In this document: positions 1-9,854 of the stretch, one piece after another
Layout: each line of letters opens with the position of its first letter
Position numbering within the stretch: the stretch's first letter is position 1
Assembly: GCA_030770535.1 (NCBI GenBank)
Contig: JASVEC010000005.1
Coordinates: 496,001-560,000 of the forward strand
Length of the DNA: 64,000 nucleotides
DNA from: Batkoa obscura
Lineage: Eukaryota; Entomophthoromycota; Entomophthoromycetes; Entomophthorales; Batkoaceae
Reading direction: 5' to 3'
Program-made: the position numbers and the translations under genes
The notes under the pieces: model-generated
What the model was told of the DNA's origin: nothing
The model's database searches: none
Seen by the model: only the letters and a program-made list of their open reading frames with translations

Positions 1-363
1 TAGAAGTTCGAATCACATTGATAGGATAGTAAACAATTGTAGAAAATATCATTTTATTAGACTAAATAAGTGTGACATGCTAACCAAGATGAATTGGCCA
101 TTAACAACCTTTTGAATTTATTGAATTGAAGTTATGTTAATAAAGCACTGAGCATAGATATAAGTATAAGTGTACAAGTGACGTAGCCAAAACAATACAT
201 AAATATAAAAGTACTTTATAAATATTAAAATTACCTTCTAGTTTAACGCCTTATCTATAAAAAATTTAATTATACTTCACGATAACATTAAATACTAAAC
301 AAATAATTAGTAAAAAAAAATAAATACTTTATTAATATCTTGTATTATAAATAGAAGGCAAAA
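1..363. other. AT-rich sequence downstream of ferritin
   Basis: No gene seen. It would hold the 3' UTR and terminator of the minus-strand ferritin gene that ends at 364. Confidence 0.5.
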
Positions 364-888
364 TTATTCTTGACTCTTGAGTAATTCACGATCCCATAAA
401 TACAAACCTAAACCATCACCACCAACTAAGTTAAGTTGAGTGACGTAATCAGAAAGTTGTTTAATTGATTCAACTTGCTCCTTTAAGTATTCACCTTCTA
501 AGAAATCAGTCATTTGAGGGTCGTTAGATTCTTCAGCAATCTTGTGGAGACTAAGGAGGGAACGGTTAACATCTTTTTCTAATTGTAACGCAGCTTCAAC
601 GGCATTCTTAGCTGATTTCCATTCAACTACAGGACCTTCAATAGATTGAAGGGCGACTCTACCACCACGGCGGTTAAGATAATCAATCAATTTTTGAGCA
701 TGTTCATTTTCTTCATTAGAGGAGTGACGGAAGAACTTTTCAAGACCTGGTAAAGCAACGTCATCTCTGCCAAAGTAAGCAGACATAGAAGCATAAGCAA
801 GGGAAGCTCTTTGTTCCATATTAATTTGTTGGTTGATACCCTCTTCACTTGAGGTGGAAAAGTTTTGTCTTGCAAGTGCGGAAGCCAT
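364..888 (-). CDS. Ferritin, H-type (ferroxidase-competent)
   Basis: A single-exon gene for a 174-residue ferritin, the usual length of a eukaryotic subunit. The protein should oxidise Fe(II) and store iron in a 24-mer shell. All seven ferroxidase-centre positions of animal H ferritin are seen: E25, Y32, E59, E60, H63 (in EENEH), E104 (in LQLEKDVN) and Q138 (in KEQV). The RDDVALPG and RRGG turns are also typical. No long N-terminal extension is seen and the N-terminus is not clearly a secretion signal, so a cytosolic protein is likely; this is inference. No CAGTG iron-responsive loop is seen in the first ~120 bases upstream. Ferritin is rare in fungi outside early-diverging lineages. A degenerate paralog lies 1.4 kb away on the same strand. 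Confidence 0.95.
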   Translation of the reverse strand: MASALARQNFSTSSEEGINQQINMEQRASLAYASMSAYFGRDDVALPGLEKFFRHSSNEENEHAQKLIDYLNRRGGRVALQSIEGPVVEWKSAKNAVEAALQLEKDVNRSLLSLHKIAEESNDPQMTDFLEGEYLKEQVESIKQLSDYVTQLNLVGGDGLGLYLWDRELLKSQE

Positions 889-2260
889 TTGTAAATTTTA
901 ATAAAAAATGTTATTTATTGTTATTAGCTTGGTCTTTTATACCTTGCGAAAGCAAATTTCACTATTAAATGATGTATTTTTATTTAATTTCAAATCATTG
1001 TAACCTCTAATATTTTCCAGTTAAATAATTGGTTGGTCCCACAAGGGCTGTAAAATTGTTTTAGGCTGATGATCTCTAGCCAATTGAAATTAAGTGATGT
1101 CTCAATTTAACAAATAAAATCTCAACCATATGATGCAAAGTAAAACTACATTGGCCAAAGATAATCTAATCTAATCTTTGATTTTAATCTTGATTTAAGA
1201 ATAATCAATGCTTATATTGAAGTATTTTTAGATGAAAAGATTTATACAGTTGTTTTTAACTCTTGGTTTATTACTATTGTATTGATCAGTATCATTAACC
1301 GCTCTTAAGTAAAGTGCTTATGGAAAATTGGTAAAATTTCATTGCATTAGTAATCACTACAAAAATTAATATCAAAATTTGACATAATTTTGGAATTTAG
1401 ACTATTTTGTAGAGTATTAAAAAATGTTATAGTGGAAATAAGCCAAACATGAGATAATCTATTCTTATTAAAAATGAGACGCATTTGATATTATTAAGTT
1501 GGGAAGATTTTATTGATTTATCAAAATAGTATGGATCCAATTCATTCAAATGAGTTAACTTTTTAATTTTTATACAAATCATAACGGTAGAAATTAGTTC
1601 TTTATCAATTTTTTGCTATTTAATCTATCTGATAAAAAATAAAGGGATCTGTAATTATGTTATTGACTTTCAATTAACTCAGTTCGTATACATGTTAAAT
1701 GTCTTTGGAGTTTCAACACCACACCTCTTAGTTTGTCTTGATCTATAATATTTAATCTAATCTATAAATTATTTTAAATCCGCTTACTTTATAGCTCCAT
1801 TAATCGTATAGTTCAAAAATAAAGCTAGGTGAATATTATTGGCATCATTCTATATCTAACGTGCGTGGTGGTCTAGGCGACTATTGTGCACTACTTTTAA
1901 TTTTAATCATCAAATATAATAGTATTCCAAGTATAGTCCTTCTAAGATGTATAAAATAATTTAAATAAAAATAATAATTGACTTTATATAAGATAAAAAT
2001 ATTAATTACTAATCTCTTTTAACCTATTTATAGTCTAATATTCTATTCTGACTATATTATTTAAATAGGGAAATAAATTATTCAAAATAACAGTACTCAA
2101 AGATTGATTAAAATAATCACTGATAAAACCCCTCATAAAAAAGGGATGAATATAATCACATGTAAAATCATAAGTAAAAATTGTAAATCAAATTTATTAA
2201 CCCAATATTTTTAGAAAATCCAGAGGCACATTCAAACTAAATCCTTATCATTTGTATAAA
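889..2260. other. Intergenic, ferritin pair spacer
   Basis: About 1.4 kb of AT-rich sequence between the two ferritin genes. No supported ORF, RNA gene or repeat copy is seen. It includes the ferritin promoter (near 889-1000) and the 3' flank of the second copy. Confidence 0.4.
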
Positions 2261-2791
2261 TTAATGACTTTCCCCCTCTAAAAGTCGAAGATTGAAGAGA
2301 TAAACCCCTAGCCCAGTTGAAGATACTCTATGTAGCTGAGTAATCATATCTGAACGCTTTTTAATAGATTCAACGTATTCTTGCAAAATCCTGCTTTTAA
2401 CAAAATGATTCAAATGAGCATCATGAAGTTCTAGAGCACTAAATTCTAACTTTAAATAACTTTGATTGAGCTCTTTGTCTAAACCCAAAGCAAATTGAAC
2501 AGCCTCAGTGACTGAGTTAAATTTTGGTTGCAAATAATCTACCGTTTTAAATTGCACTTCTCCTCCTCTTTCTACTATATACTTTGATAATTTAAACCAA
2601 AGTTCTCTTTCTTCTTCACTAGACTCACGGAAAAATTTATGAAATCCTTTTAAACTCACATTATCTTGATCGAAGTAAGCTGCTAACCATTCAAATTGAT
2701 GGGAGGCTTTTTGAGAGCTGTTGATCTGCTGTTGAATTATATTCAAATTGGTGAGTTCAAAGTTTTGTGCTGCTAAGTTAGTATGAAGCAT
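2261..2791 (-). CDS. Ferritin-like protein lacking the ferroxidase centre
   Basis: An intact 176-residue ORF that aligns end to end with the ferritin at 364-888. Shared features are the INxxQ start of helix A, AAYFDQDNVSLKG, the RGGEV turn and the C-terminal TGLGVYLF stretch. Five of seven ferroxidase ligands have changed relative to that copy: E25 to S, Y32 to F, H63 to L, E104 to D and Q138 to Y. Only the adjacent E59/E60 pair remains. The reading frame is open and the fold-defining positions are kept, so this is probably an expressed, catalytically silent subunit, analogous in logic to animal L-type chains, rather than a pseudogene. Whether it co-assembles with the active chain is inference. 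Confidence 0.88.
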   Translation of the reverse strand: MLHTNLAAQNFELTNLNIIQQQINSSQKASHQFEWLAAYFDQDNVSLKGFHKFFRESSEEERELWFKLSKYIVERGGEVQFKTVDYLQPKFNSVTEAVQFALGLDKELNQSYLKLEFSALELHDAHLNHFVKSRILQEYVESIKKRSDMITQLHRVSSTGLGVYLFNLRLLEGESH

Positions 2792-3286
2792 TTTTTAATA
2801 AAAGGTAATCTAATTATTTTTAATTGCTAATTTTATAGTTTTACATTTTGTTTCAATTTTGTAGTTCTCTACAGCTATTGGGTGTTTATAAACAAATTAA
2901 ATTTTATTTATATGCTATTCTTCGCCCAATTTGCTAAATCTTAATAATTATTTGGGGTTATAATTGGATGCAGGACGTCATGATTCATATTTAATTATTG
3001 TTATTATATATTCATAGTTATAATATAAAACTATACTGGGTACTATCTAATATAAAGTAAAGCTATAAATTGTATACTGCATAATATATGTTTAATAGCA
3101 CGACTAATACTAACTTCAACACTCACATGTAGGCTATTGTTGATAAACCAAGGTGTCAAATACGCTCAATTAAAAAATACTTAACTGTATTCAAATAATG
3201 TTTATTTAATACTATAGAAACATTAAAAATATTAAAAATATTAAAATAGCCAAGTCCGTGTTTTTGTTACTCAATAGTTTCAAAAC

Positions 3287-3393
3287 ATATGAGGATGTAT
3301 TTTTTTATTTAAGAATTTTACTAACAATCTTTCCGCTGAAATAGCGCTTAAAAGATGGAAAAAATAATGAAGCCAAAAAAAACACCCCCATAT
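3287..3393 (+). mobile_element. MITE family A, copy 1
   Basis: A ~105-bp non-coding repeat that begins ATAT(G)GGGATGT plus a T-run and ends A-run plus ACACCCCCATAT, giving terminal inverted repeats of about 18-20 bp. The core holds a conserved block containing CCGCT...AAATAGCGCTT. Eight copies occur in this window. No transposase is present, so the family would be moved in trans. Confidence 0.8.
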
Positions 3394-3492
3394 ACAAATG
3401 ATTCATTTTCATTCCATTTGTTGATTATAGTTGGTCACTTTTGCAAATAGAAACGATTTTAAGAGTAGAGTTAAATTTATACTAGAAAGTGT

Positions 3493-3595
3493 ACATGGGG
3501 ATGTTTTGATTTCATTACTTTTTCCATTTTTTAAGCGCTATTTGAGTAGAAAGATTGTTAGTAAAATTCTTAAACAAAAAAATACATCCCCATAT
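3493..3595 (-). mobile_element. MITE family A, copy 2 (inverted next to copy 1)
   Basis: The same ~105-bp element in the opposite orientation, 100 bp from copy 1, so the two form a large imperfect inverted pair. One frame stays open through the copy and accounts for the 66-codon ORF 3431-3631, which is not called as a gene. Confidence 0.78.
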
Positions 3596-4290
3596 GATCA
3601 CATTGTAAATATGATAATGTACAGAAATTGAAATTGAAAAACAATTGGATTTAGATAGCTCAATACATTAAAAAGTACGCATATTTTTTTAAATCCAGGG
3701 AATTTTCAAAGTCCTAGTTTCAAAACGCGGGATGTTAGTTTGATTTCTGGCTCTAACTCAAATTATAAAACAAAGTATTCTTCAAAGTAATATTTCCACA
3801 CTTCCCTTATTACCTTACTGAATTATCTCATATCTCATGGAATATTACCAAAGCAACTAAGCGTCTTACTTTTGATTGAATAAAATCCCCATTAATCGAG
3901 ACTAGATTGTATGTGATAATCTATACTTTAAAAGTAAATGTGCAATCAAATGTGAAATTAACAATATCAAAGCCAAAATTTTCTTTTCTTTTATTAAAAG
4001 CCGAACATTTTAAGTAAAGTTTGAAGAGAAATATTTTTAAATGCTTATTTTTATAAATAGTTTTGAGATGAATTAAAATAGGTTTTAGTCGTATTTATAC
4101 ACCATTATTTTAGGTTACATTATATAGATAACAATATGCAGTATTGTTCAGTCAAAATATTAAAATACCGTGTTTTAAAATTAAAGAATAAATTGATAAG
4201 CAACTGCATAAAAATTATACAAAACTAAAATGATAGACTAAAATTAAAACTATAAATAGCTAGATAAACTAAATTAACTTTAATAAAAAA
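3596..4290. other. Intergenic, upstream of receptor gene
   Basis: About 0.7 kb of AT-rich sequence without a supported gene. It would contain the promoter of the receptor starting at 4291. Confidence 0.4.
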
Positions 4291-5274
4291 ATGAAAGCTA
4301 ATAATGAGTCGGAAAATTTGAATAGAATAGTTAATATTGCATTAGCTGTTATAGTGATACTTTCCTTAATATTAAATAGTTTATTAATAATAATATTACT
4401 AAAGAAAAGGAAGCAAACTAGATGGAATATAAATGATAAACTAATAATCCTGATAGCAATTATAGATATAAGTGAAGGAGTCTTTGGTACATTTTCATGC
4501 ATTTATCACACATTGTATGGCAAATTGTTACTCTTTGACAAACCCTGGTACTGCCAAATCTCAGGATATATAATGACTGGCCTGTTAATGACTTCAATAT
4601 TACTATTATTACTTGTAGCAGTATATCGATTTAAAATTATAACATATAGAAAAAATATATTTAATCCAATGTATTTCTATGTATTTCTAATAGTCACTGT
4701 TGCAGTACACGGCTTTGGCTTATATTGTTTATTTGATTTTAACTTTTATCCCGTTGGTTCTGGGGCTTATTGTTATCCCAGTCTTAAACATGGAGTCTCT
4801 GGAAAGTTATATTATACCATAGTCGGTCTGTTTAATTTAATAGTCCCTATACTATTTGGCGCTGCTTATTTAGGGATATTTTTCAACTTCCATCATTTTA
4901 TTCGAAAACAAAAAAGAAATTCATTAGAATTAATACAGTCTGATAGTAATCGTAGTAGCAATAGTAACACTGCTATTAAAATGCAAATTCAGAATAGTGT
5001 ATTTTCAAATAAGAATTTAGTTAATAAAGTATCATTTCGGGCAATCATATACATATTCATCTATTTACCGATCTGGATACCCAACTTGATCTCTGTTGGA
5101 TGGGATTTGACAAACTTAGATAAAGATAGAAGAACCGAAATATTAGTCATCATTCCTGTTGTTGGAATCTTATTAACAATCTTAATTAATCCTATTATGG
5201 TGTTTTTAGTCGATTCTAAAATGTTTGATGCATTATTGAGCTTGTTGAAATTCAAAAAAATAAATTTCTATTAA
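4291..5274 (+). CDS. Class-A-like seven-helix receptor (GPCR)
   Basis: A single-exon, 327-residue protein with seven hydrophobic segments. Class-A landmarks can be placed: N29 in helix 1, D59 in helix 2, C88 at the top of helix 3 pairing with C161 in the second outer loop (AYCYPS), P260-x-W262-x-P264 in helix 6 and N300-P301 in helix 7. The DRY position at the end of helix 3 reads Y112-R113-F114, so the acidic residue is replaced by Tyr. The third inner loop is short and Ser/Asn-rich (about 210-240). A close paralog lies at 11302-12273 on the other strand. The ligand is unknown. Receptors of this type are expanded in some early-diverging fungi (from memory). Confidence 0.85.
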   Translation: MKANNESENLNRIVNIALAVIVILSLILNSLLIIILLKKRKQTRWNINDKLIILIAIIDISEGVFGTFSCIYHTLYGKLLLFDKPWYCQISGYIMTGLLMTSILLLLLVAVYRFKIITYRKNIFNPMYFYVFLIVTVAVHGFGLYCLFDFNFYPVGSGAYCYPSLKHGVSGKLYYTIVGLFNLIVPILFGAAYLGIFFNFHHFIRKQKRNSLELIQSDSNRSSNSNTAIKMQIQNSVFSNKNLVNKVSFRAIIYIFIYLPIWIPNLISVGWDLTNLDKDRRTEILVIIPVVGILLTILINPIMVFLVDSKMFDALLSLLKFKKINFY

Positions 5275-6370
5275 TATTCAAAATTCTTCATTATGGTTAA
5301 TATTCTACATCCTTACACCAATAATAAAATAAATATTAAAAACGGGCTATAGCAAAAAATAAAAATTGACTATTTATTTATTTCATCTTTTAGTTATTGT
5401 AGGTGTTCCTTTAAACTAACATATAGGTTAAAAAGACAATGATTTTATTTATTTAATAAGCTAGGCTGAAACTAACATCAACTTTAATTTAGATTTATAA
5501 TGAATGATTTGTATAAATAAATAAGAGATATTTCAAAATTGTGTATATGGGGATGTATTTTTGTGTTTAAAAATTTTACTACCAATTATTCTACTCAAAT
5601 AGCGCTTGAAAAATGGAAAAGGTGATGAAATCAAAAAAAACACCCCATATAGGAACGCTATTCCTGCTTCATTATTTTGTACTTTTTTTAACCAACACAA
5701 GAGAAAGCCAATTTATTACCAAAATGCCAAAACTAAAACTTTCTAAAACTTTCCTTTATACTTACTTCAAAACGAAGTATAATATAATATGTTAATAATA
5801 TGGGCTCCTTTGAATAAGGAGTCTTTATTCATGTACTATGGGCCCTCAAAGCAAGATTAACATTACATAATAGGATATTTCTTCCGTACTTTGATAAAAT
5901 AAATTATCATCCACCTGTTACTTCTGTTACTATTGGTCCTGGCTTCCTCTGAATTATGTCATCTCATACCAAACTGCTTTTTCACCCAAACACCTTAATC
6001 TCATCAACTCCTTCCCCTGATAGTAAACAATTAATAATCAAAGAACTGTCCTCAGTCCTCCATCTAAAACAATCTAGGGTTAGTTCATTGACCCATTGGT
6101 TTGTGCTATACTTTTTTCTCTCACTTGCTTGGCTCCATTCTCAAGTCAGTTCTAAGTCAATTCTTCTCCTATATAAGGACTCCTCGATTTTTCAATTTAT
6201 TCTACTATAATCTCATATTCTTTATATCGACTCATCGTATTAAATAAACACCAAGATTCGTTGAATTTAATTCTCAATTTTATGCTGCATAAAACAAAAA
6301 TCAAGAAACAAAAAAATAAATCCCATATCCTTTTAACAATTTTTATTTTTTTAAATCAAAAAATCAATAA
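5275..6370. other. Intergenic with MITE copy and LTR-like stretch
   Basis: About 1.1 kb. It holds MITE copy 3 (5545-5650). The part from about 5790 to 6250 is less AT-rich than its surroundings: it opens TGTTAATAATATGGG, has a GGCTCCTT/AAGGAGTC stem near 5805 and a TATA-like CTATATAAGG near 6170. This resembles a solo LTR, but no matching target duplication was found, so it is not called. The 84-codon ORF inside it has no recognisable features. Confidence 0.35.
5545..5650 (+). mobile_element. MITE family A, copy 3
   Basis: A ~106-bp copy with both ends intact (ATATGGGGATGT... and ...ACACCCCATAT). The core has several substitutions relative to the other copies. Confidence 0.8.
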
Positions 6371-7357
6371 ATGCTATTTATAAGTAAACTAATAACAATA
6401 ATCCTTGGCATACCAACACTAGTATATATATATAAGAGTGTTATAATGATAGCATTCCAAAAAAAAATCATATATTGTTCCTATTTACCTTTGGGGAACA
6501 ATAATCCAGCCGTTATTGAAGAAGAAAGTAAAACTTTACAAAAAGAAGCAAAGCAACAGAATTATAACTTAACTTTTAACTCAATATTAAAACCAAAGCA
6601 TAGCCTTATATTAAGAAGGAGACAATACCTTCATGGTTTTTGCTTAAGTAATCAAACTATCTCCTCTTCCTCTTCCTTACCAACAGCAATACTCATCTAT
6701 TTCCAAGGTAATGCTGGGAACCTTTATTTAAGGAAAGATAAACTGTTTCAATTATTATCATTAATAAAACCGCATTTTTCATTAAAAATAATTGCCTATC
6801 ATCTATCAGGCTATGGCGACTCAGACGGCAAATCCAATGAATATGAGCTCAAAAAAGACGCTATACTAGTTTATGATACAGTGAAAAAAGAAATAATCAA
6901 AAATGGTGTGGGTGATTATAAATTAATTATTTACGGTCACTCCTTAGGGGCAGCTGTAAGCTTACATCTTAGTAGTCAACGAAAAGTAGATGGATTAATT
7001 CTAGAAAATGGAATATCTAGTATTGAAGGTATGGTAAAATATATGTACCCTAAATGGTTACCTTATAGGTATTTAACTAAATGGTTTCTAACCGAGAGGT
7101 GGGATGGTAAAAAGGCAATTGAAGAGATCAATGAAAAAAAGAAAAAGAAAATGGAAGCTGAAACAGAATATTTGTTCTTATTGAGTGAAAATGATAGTAT
7201 GGTACCAAGTACTATGTCAAAAGAAATGTTTAAAGGATTGGAAAGTAAACAGAAACAAGTTATGAGCTTTAATCACGCCAATCATGATAACATTTATTTA
7301 CAGGCTGGATATAAAAGTGAAATATTAAATTTTTTTAAAAGAGTTATGAAAAAATAA
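6371..7357 (+). CDS. Bem46/ABHD13-type membrane-anchored alpha/beta hydrolase
   Basis: A single-exon, 328-residue serine hydrolase. An N-terminal hydrophobic segment (about 3-29) should anchor it to a membrane. The order of motifs matches the Bem46/ABHD13 group: YFQGNAGN (oxyanion region, about 110-117), GYGDSDG (about 147-153), the nucleophile elbow GHSLG with Ser191, LENGISSIEG (about 211-220), Asp275 in SENDSMVP and His305 in NHANHDN. The catalytic triad is therefore complete. Bem46 proteins act at endomembranes and on polarity in fungi, with a poorly defined substrate, probably a lipid or thioester. Two Lys/Arg-rich stretches (81-84, 256-260) are lineage additions. Confidence 0.87.
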   Translation: MLFISKLITIILGIPTLVYIYKSVIMIAFQKKIIYCSYLPLGNNNPAVIEEESKTLQKEAKQQNYNLTFNSILKPKHSLILRRRQYLHGFCLSNQTISSSSSLPTAILIYFQGNAGNLYLRKDKLFQLLSLIKPHFSLKIIAYHLSGYGDSDGKSNEYELKKDAILVYDTVKKEIIKNGVGDYKLIIYGHSLGAAVSLHLSSQRKVDGLILENGISSIEGMVKYMYPKWLPYRYLTKWFLTERWDGKKAIEEINEKKKKKMEAETEYLFLLSENDSMVPSTMSKEMFKGLESKQKQVMSFNHANHDNIYLQAGYKSEILNFFKRVMKK

Positions 7358-7990
7358 AATAATTGAAATTTAAAATTCTACTAGGTATCTTTTAATTTAT
7401 ATCAGCTAATAAAGATACTATTCCCTACTTTAGTATTTATAGTTGCCATAAACTACTTACAATATAGGTCAATATATCAAATTAAAGGATTATTTATGAA
7501 AGGTTCCAAAAGATTAAAGTTCGAAGTATTTAATAGATTTATTCCTCCTTGTATTAAAATATAAAAAGTTGTTTCATTTGACCATACTTTCAATATAATA
7601 AGTATAAAACGATATAAGAATAAATTAACTTATAAGATCGAAAATAACTTCAATTTTAAACTTATATTCATTCATCCTACTTCTTATTGTGAGTCTTTAA
7701 ATTTTTTACTTTATAACAAACCGTATCGTCATTTCGATGAAATTATTTAAAAAATAGCAAAATGGCTCTGTTATTTAAACTTACTTATTATATCTTTATA
7801 TATCGGCTAATAAGTCAACAACTTTTACAGTAGCAAGAAGTAAAGCGGAATATTAGTTAAGTTAAACCGGTTTTTTCCATGATTACATTATTTGTGTTTT
7901 TTAAAAAGAACCTCAAAAGTTTCTAATAAGAAATGCTAAAAAAAGTATAAATACAATTCAAAGGATATTTTAAAAAAATGAGATTTATAA
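7358..7990. other. Intergenic
   Basis: About 0.63 kb of AT-rich sequence. No gene or repeat copy is seen. Confidence 0.4.
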
Positions 7991-8608
7991 ATGCTAATCA
8001 AAGAAGACTTACTATTGCCGCCAAGTTATGGCGAAATAGATAGGGTACCTGGGAGTTCGAGAGGGCCATCACCTAACTATAGTAGGCAAAAGGAGATCAT
8101 GAATTTTATAGTCAAAACATCTGGGATGATCGAAAGAACAGTTAATATCAAAAGCGATGATGGGACGGAATATATAACCAATGTAAGGACTAAATCAGCA
8201 GAATATAAGAATAAAGATGGTAATTCGGTATTAGCTTTAAAAGAATGCAATTTTCATTATATGTATACATTATGGGAAATTATCAATGTCGCTGGTAATC
8301 AAAAATATAGAAACATAAAATTCCATTCAGTAATTAATAAAGACCGACCTTTGTATTTCCTTTATTTGATCGATAATGAAGGTAGAATGACTGAATATAA
8401 ATGGGAAGAGGGTAAATCTAAATTAAAATGGAGATTATATGGACCTGATAATATTGTAATTTTGGAATATAAATATGCCTTTTTTTCTTCAAGTACTTTA
8501 AAACAGTTTATCCACGTTAATGAAACGAATTTGGATATTTTTTTGTTTTCGTTAGGTGTTATTTTAAACGATTCTCAAAGTAGAACAAGGCAGGTCACTA
8601 GAGGTTAG
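7991..8608 (+). CDS. PPxY-motif orphan protein (paralog of the 46.7 kb gene)
   Basis: A 205-residue protein that I cannot assign to a family with confidence. Residues 10-13 read PPSY, a canonical PPxY ligand for WW domains such as those of the ubiquitin ligase Rsp5/NEDD4. The tail after it (SSRGPSPNYS) is likely disordered. From about 35 onward it is a compact, mostly beta-strand-like domain ending in a hydrophobic helix (LDIFLFSLGVIL) and a basic tail. A paralog at 46744-47358 keeps PPSY, the GPS-NY block, KECNFHYM-TLWEI, WRLYGPD-type and TLKQFI blocks, so these are under constraint. The strand-rich body followed by a terminal hydrophobic helix recalls LURP1/Tubby-C2/scramblase-like folds; this is a guess for structure prediction to test. 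Confidence 0.75.
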   Translation: MLIKEDLLLPPSYGEIDRVPGSSRGPSPNYSRQKEIMNFIVKTSGMIERTVNIKSDDGTEYITNVRTKSAEYKNKDGNSVLALKECNFHYMYTLWEIINVAGNQKYRNIKFHSVINKDRPLYFLYLIDNEGRMTEYKWEEGKSKLKWRLYGPDNIVILEYKYAFFSSSTLKQFIHVNETNLDIFLFSLGVILNDSQSRTRQVTRG

Positions 8609-8644
8609 TTAATAATTAAATGTAAATAAAATAAACATATCTTT

Positions 8645-8749
8645 ATATGGGGTATTTTTTTGGCTTCATCACTTTTTCCATCTTTCAAGTGCTATTTGAG
8701 CGGAAAAATTGTTAGTAAAATTCTTAAACAAAAAAATATATCCCAATAT
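8645..8749 (-). mobile_element. MITE family A, copy 4
   Basis: A ~105-bp copy 36 bp after the stop codon of the PPxY orphan. It probably lies in that gene's 3' UTR. Confidence 0.8.
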
Positions 8750-9854
8750 TTTTGTTTTTATTTTGGAACTGTATTGTTGTTTTCATGTATAAAAACAATA
8801 AAATTGGTTTGGGGCTATTACATTCTACTTAATCTCTAGTGAACTGCCTACTTGAAACGTTATTAGGGGGTAAATACCTATAGAGTATCTTGTCAGAAAT
8901 GAAACGTTATACGATTGATATGTAGTCATACAAAATTAAAGCACAATATCGAATATTCATTTATTATTGAAACTTGTAATATAACATAAGCTATAACTAT
9001 AAAACAATCTCTGAATGTCCACGCCTAAAAGAATACCATATGTAATAAATCTGAGTAATCAATAAAAACAATTGATATCGCTAAATATATATAATTTTTA
9101 ATTTAATTTCAATCATTCACTTAAAGATGAATTTATTTTTCAAAACGTATCTATTTAATTACCCACATATTTTTTTACTTTAATACATTATCATATCTAG
9201 TAGATTAGCTCACCAGATTATGAAATTTTATCATAGTACCGAATTTATATATCGTTTTTTATCTATTGTTTATATTATTGTATTTAAACATAGTTTTAGT
9301 AGCTCTATTCAGCACTACCTAGTGAACTACAAAATCTTATTCCCTATTTAACTATATACATTTTTTTCATTTTCATCACGCAGCTATAATTATAAACATT
9401 TGTTAATTCGAATCATTAACTTGTAGTTAACTAATTATTACTACTTTAATAAAAACAAGAAGCTAATAACTAACTTATATTAAAACAAGTTATATGAATC
9501 GTGGCTATCTGGGTGATATCTTTTTATTGAGAGGAAAGACAGTTAGGATAATACTTATATATTATAAAATAAGTTTAAACTTATTACTAACATAATATTC
9601 TAGGTAGTAAAAACTAAACTAAACTAAAATAAAAAATAAAGGGATCGCTTTTTATAGCAAATCTTTAATTACGCAAAGTCATTCAGACAACTTCTTATAC
9701 TATTTATTGTAATTTTTAATCCTATGCAGACTTTGAGTAAACTAAAGAGCTGTTATGATATGTCATTTGATTTTACAATAATATTTCGATATATCTCGAA
9801 TCAACACTAACAGTATAAATACCGAAATATAACAACTAAACTTCATAAAAAAAT
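8750..9854. other. Intergenic
   Basis: About 1.1 kb of AT-rich sequence with no supported gene. The promoter of the carboxypeptidase lies at its right end. Confidence 0.4.

Noticed and set aside
889-1010. Iron-responsive element before the ferritin start
   Set aside because: No CAGTG loop sequence is present on the coding strand in this stretch.
3431-3631. 66-codon ORF, and similar ones at 47435-47641 and 59534-59737
   Set aside because: They share a peptide because each runs through a copy of the same MITE; flanks are unrelated and no start context or splice partner supports a gene.
5956-6210. 84-codon ORF
   Set aside because: It lies within the LTR-like stretch; no domain is seen.
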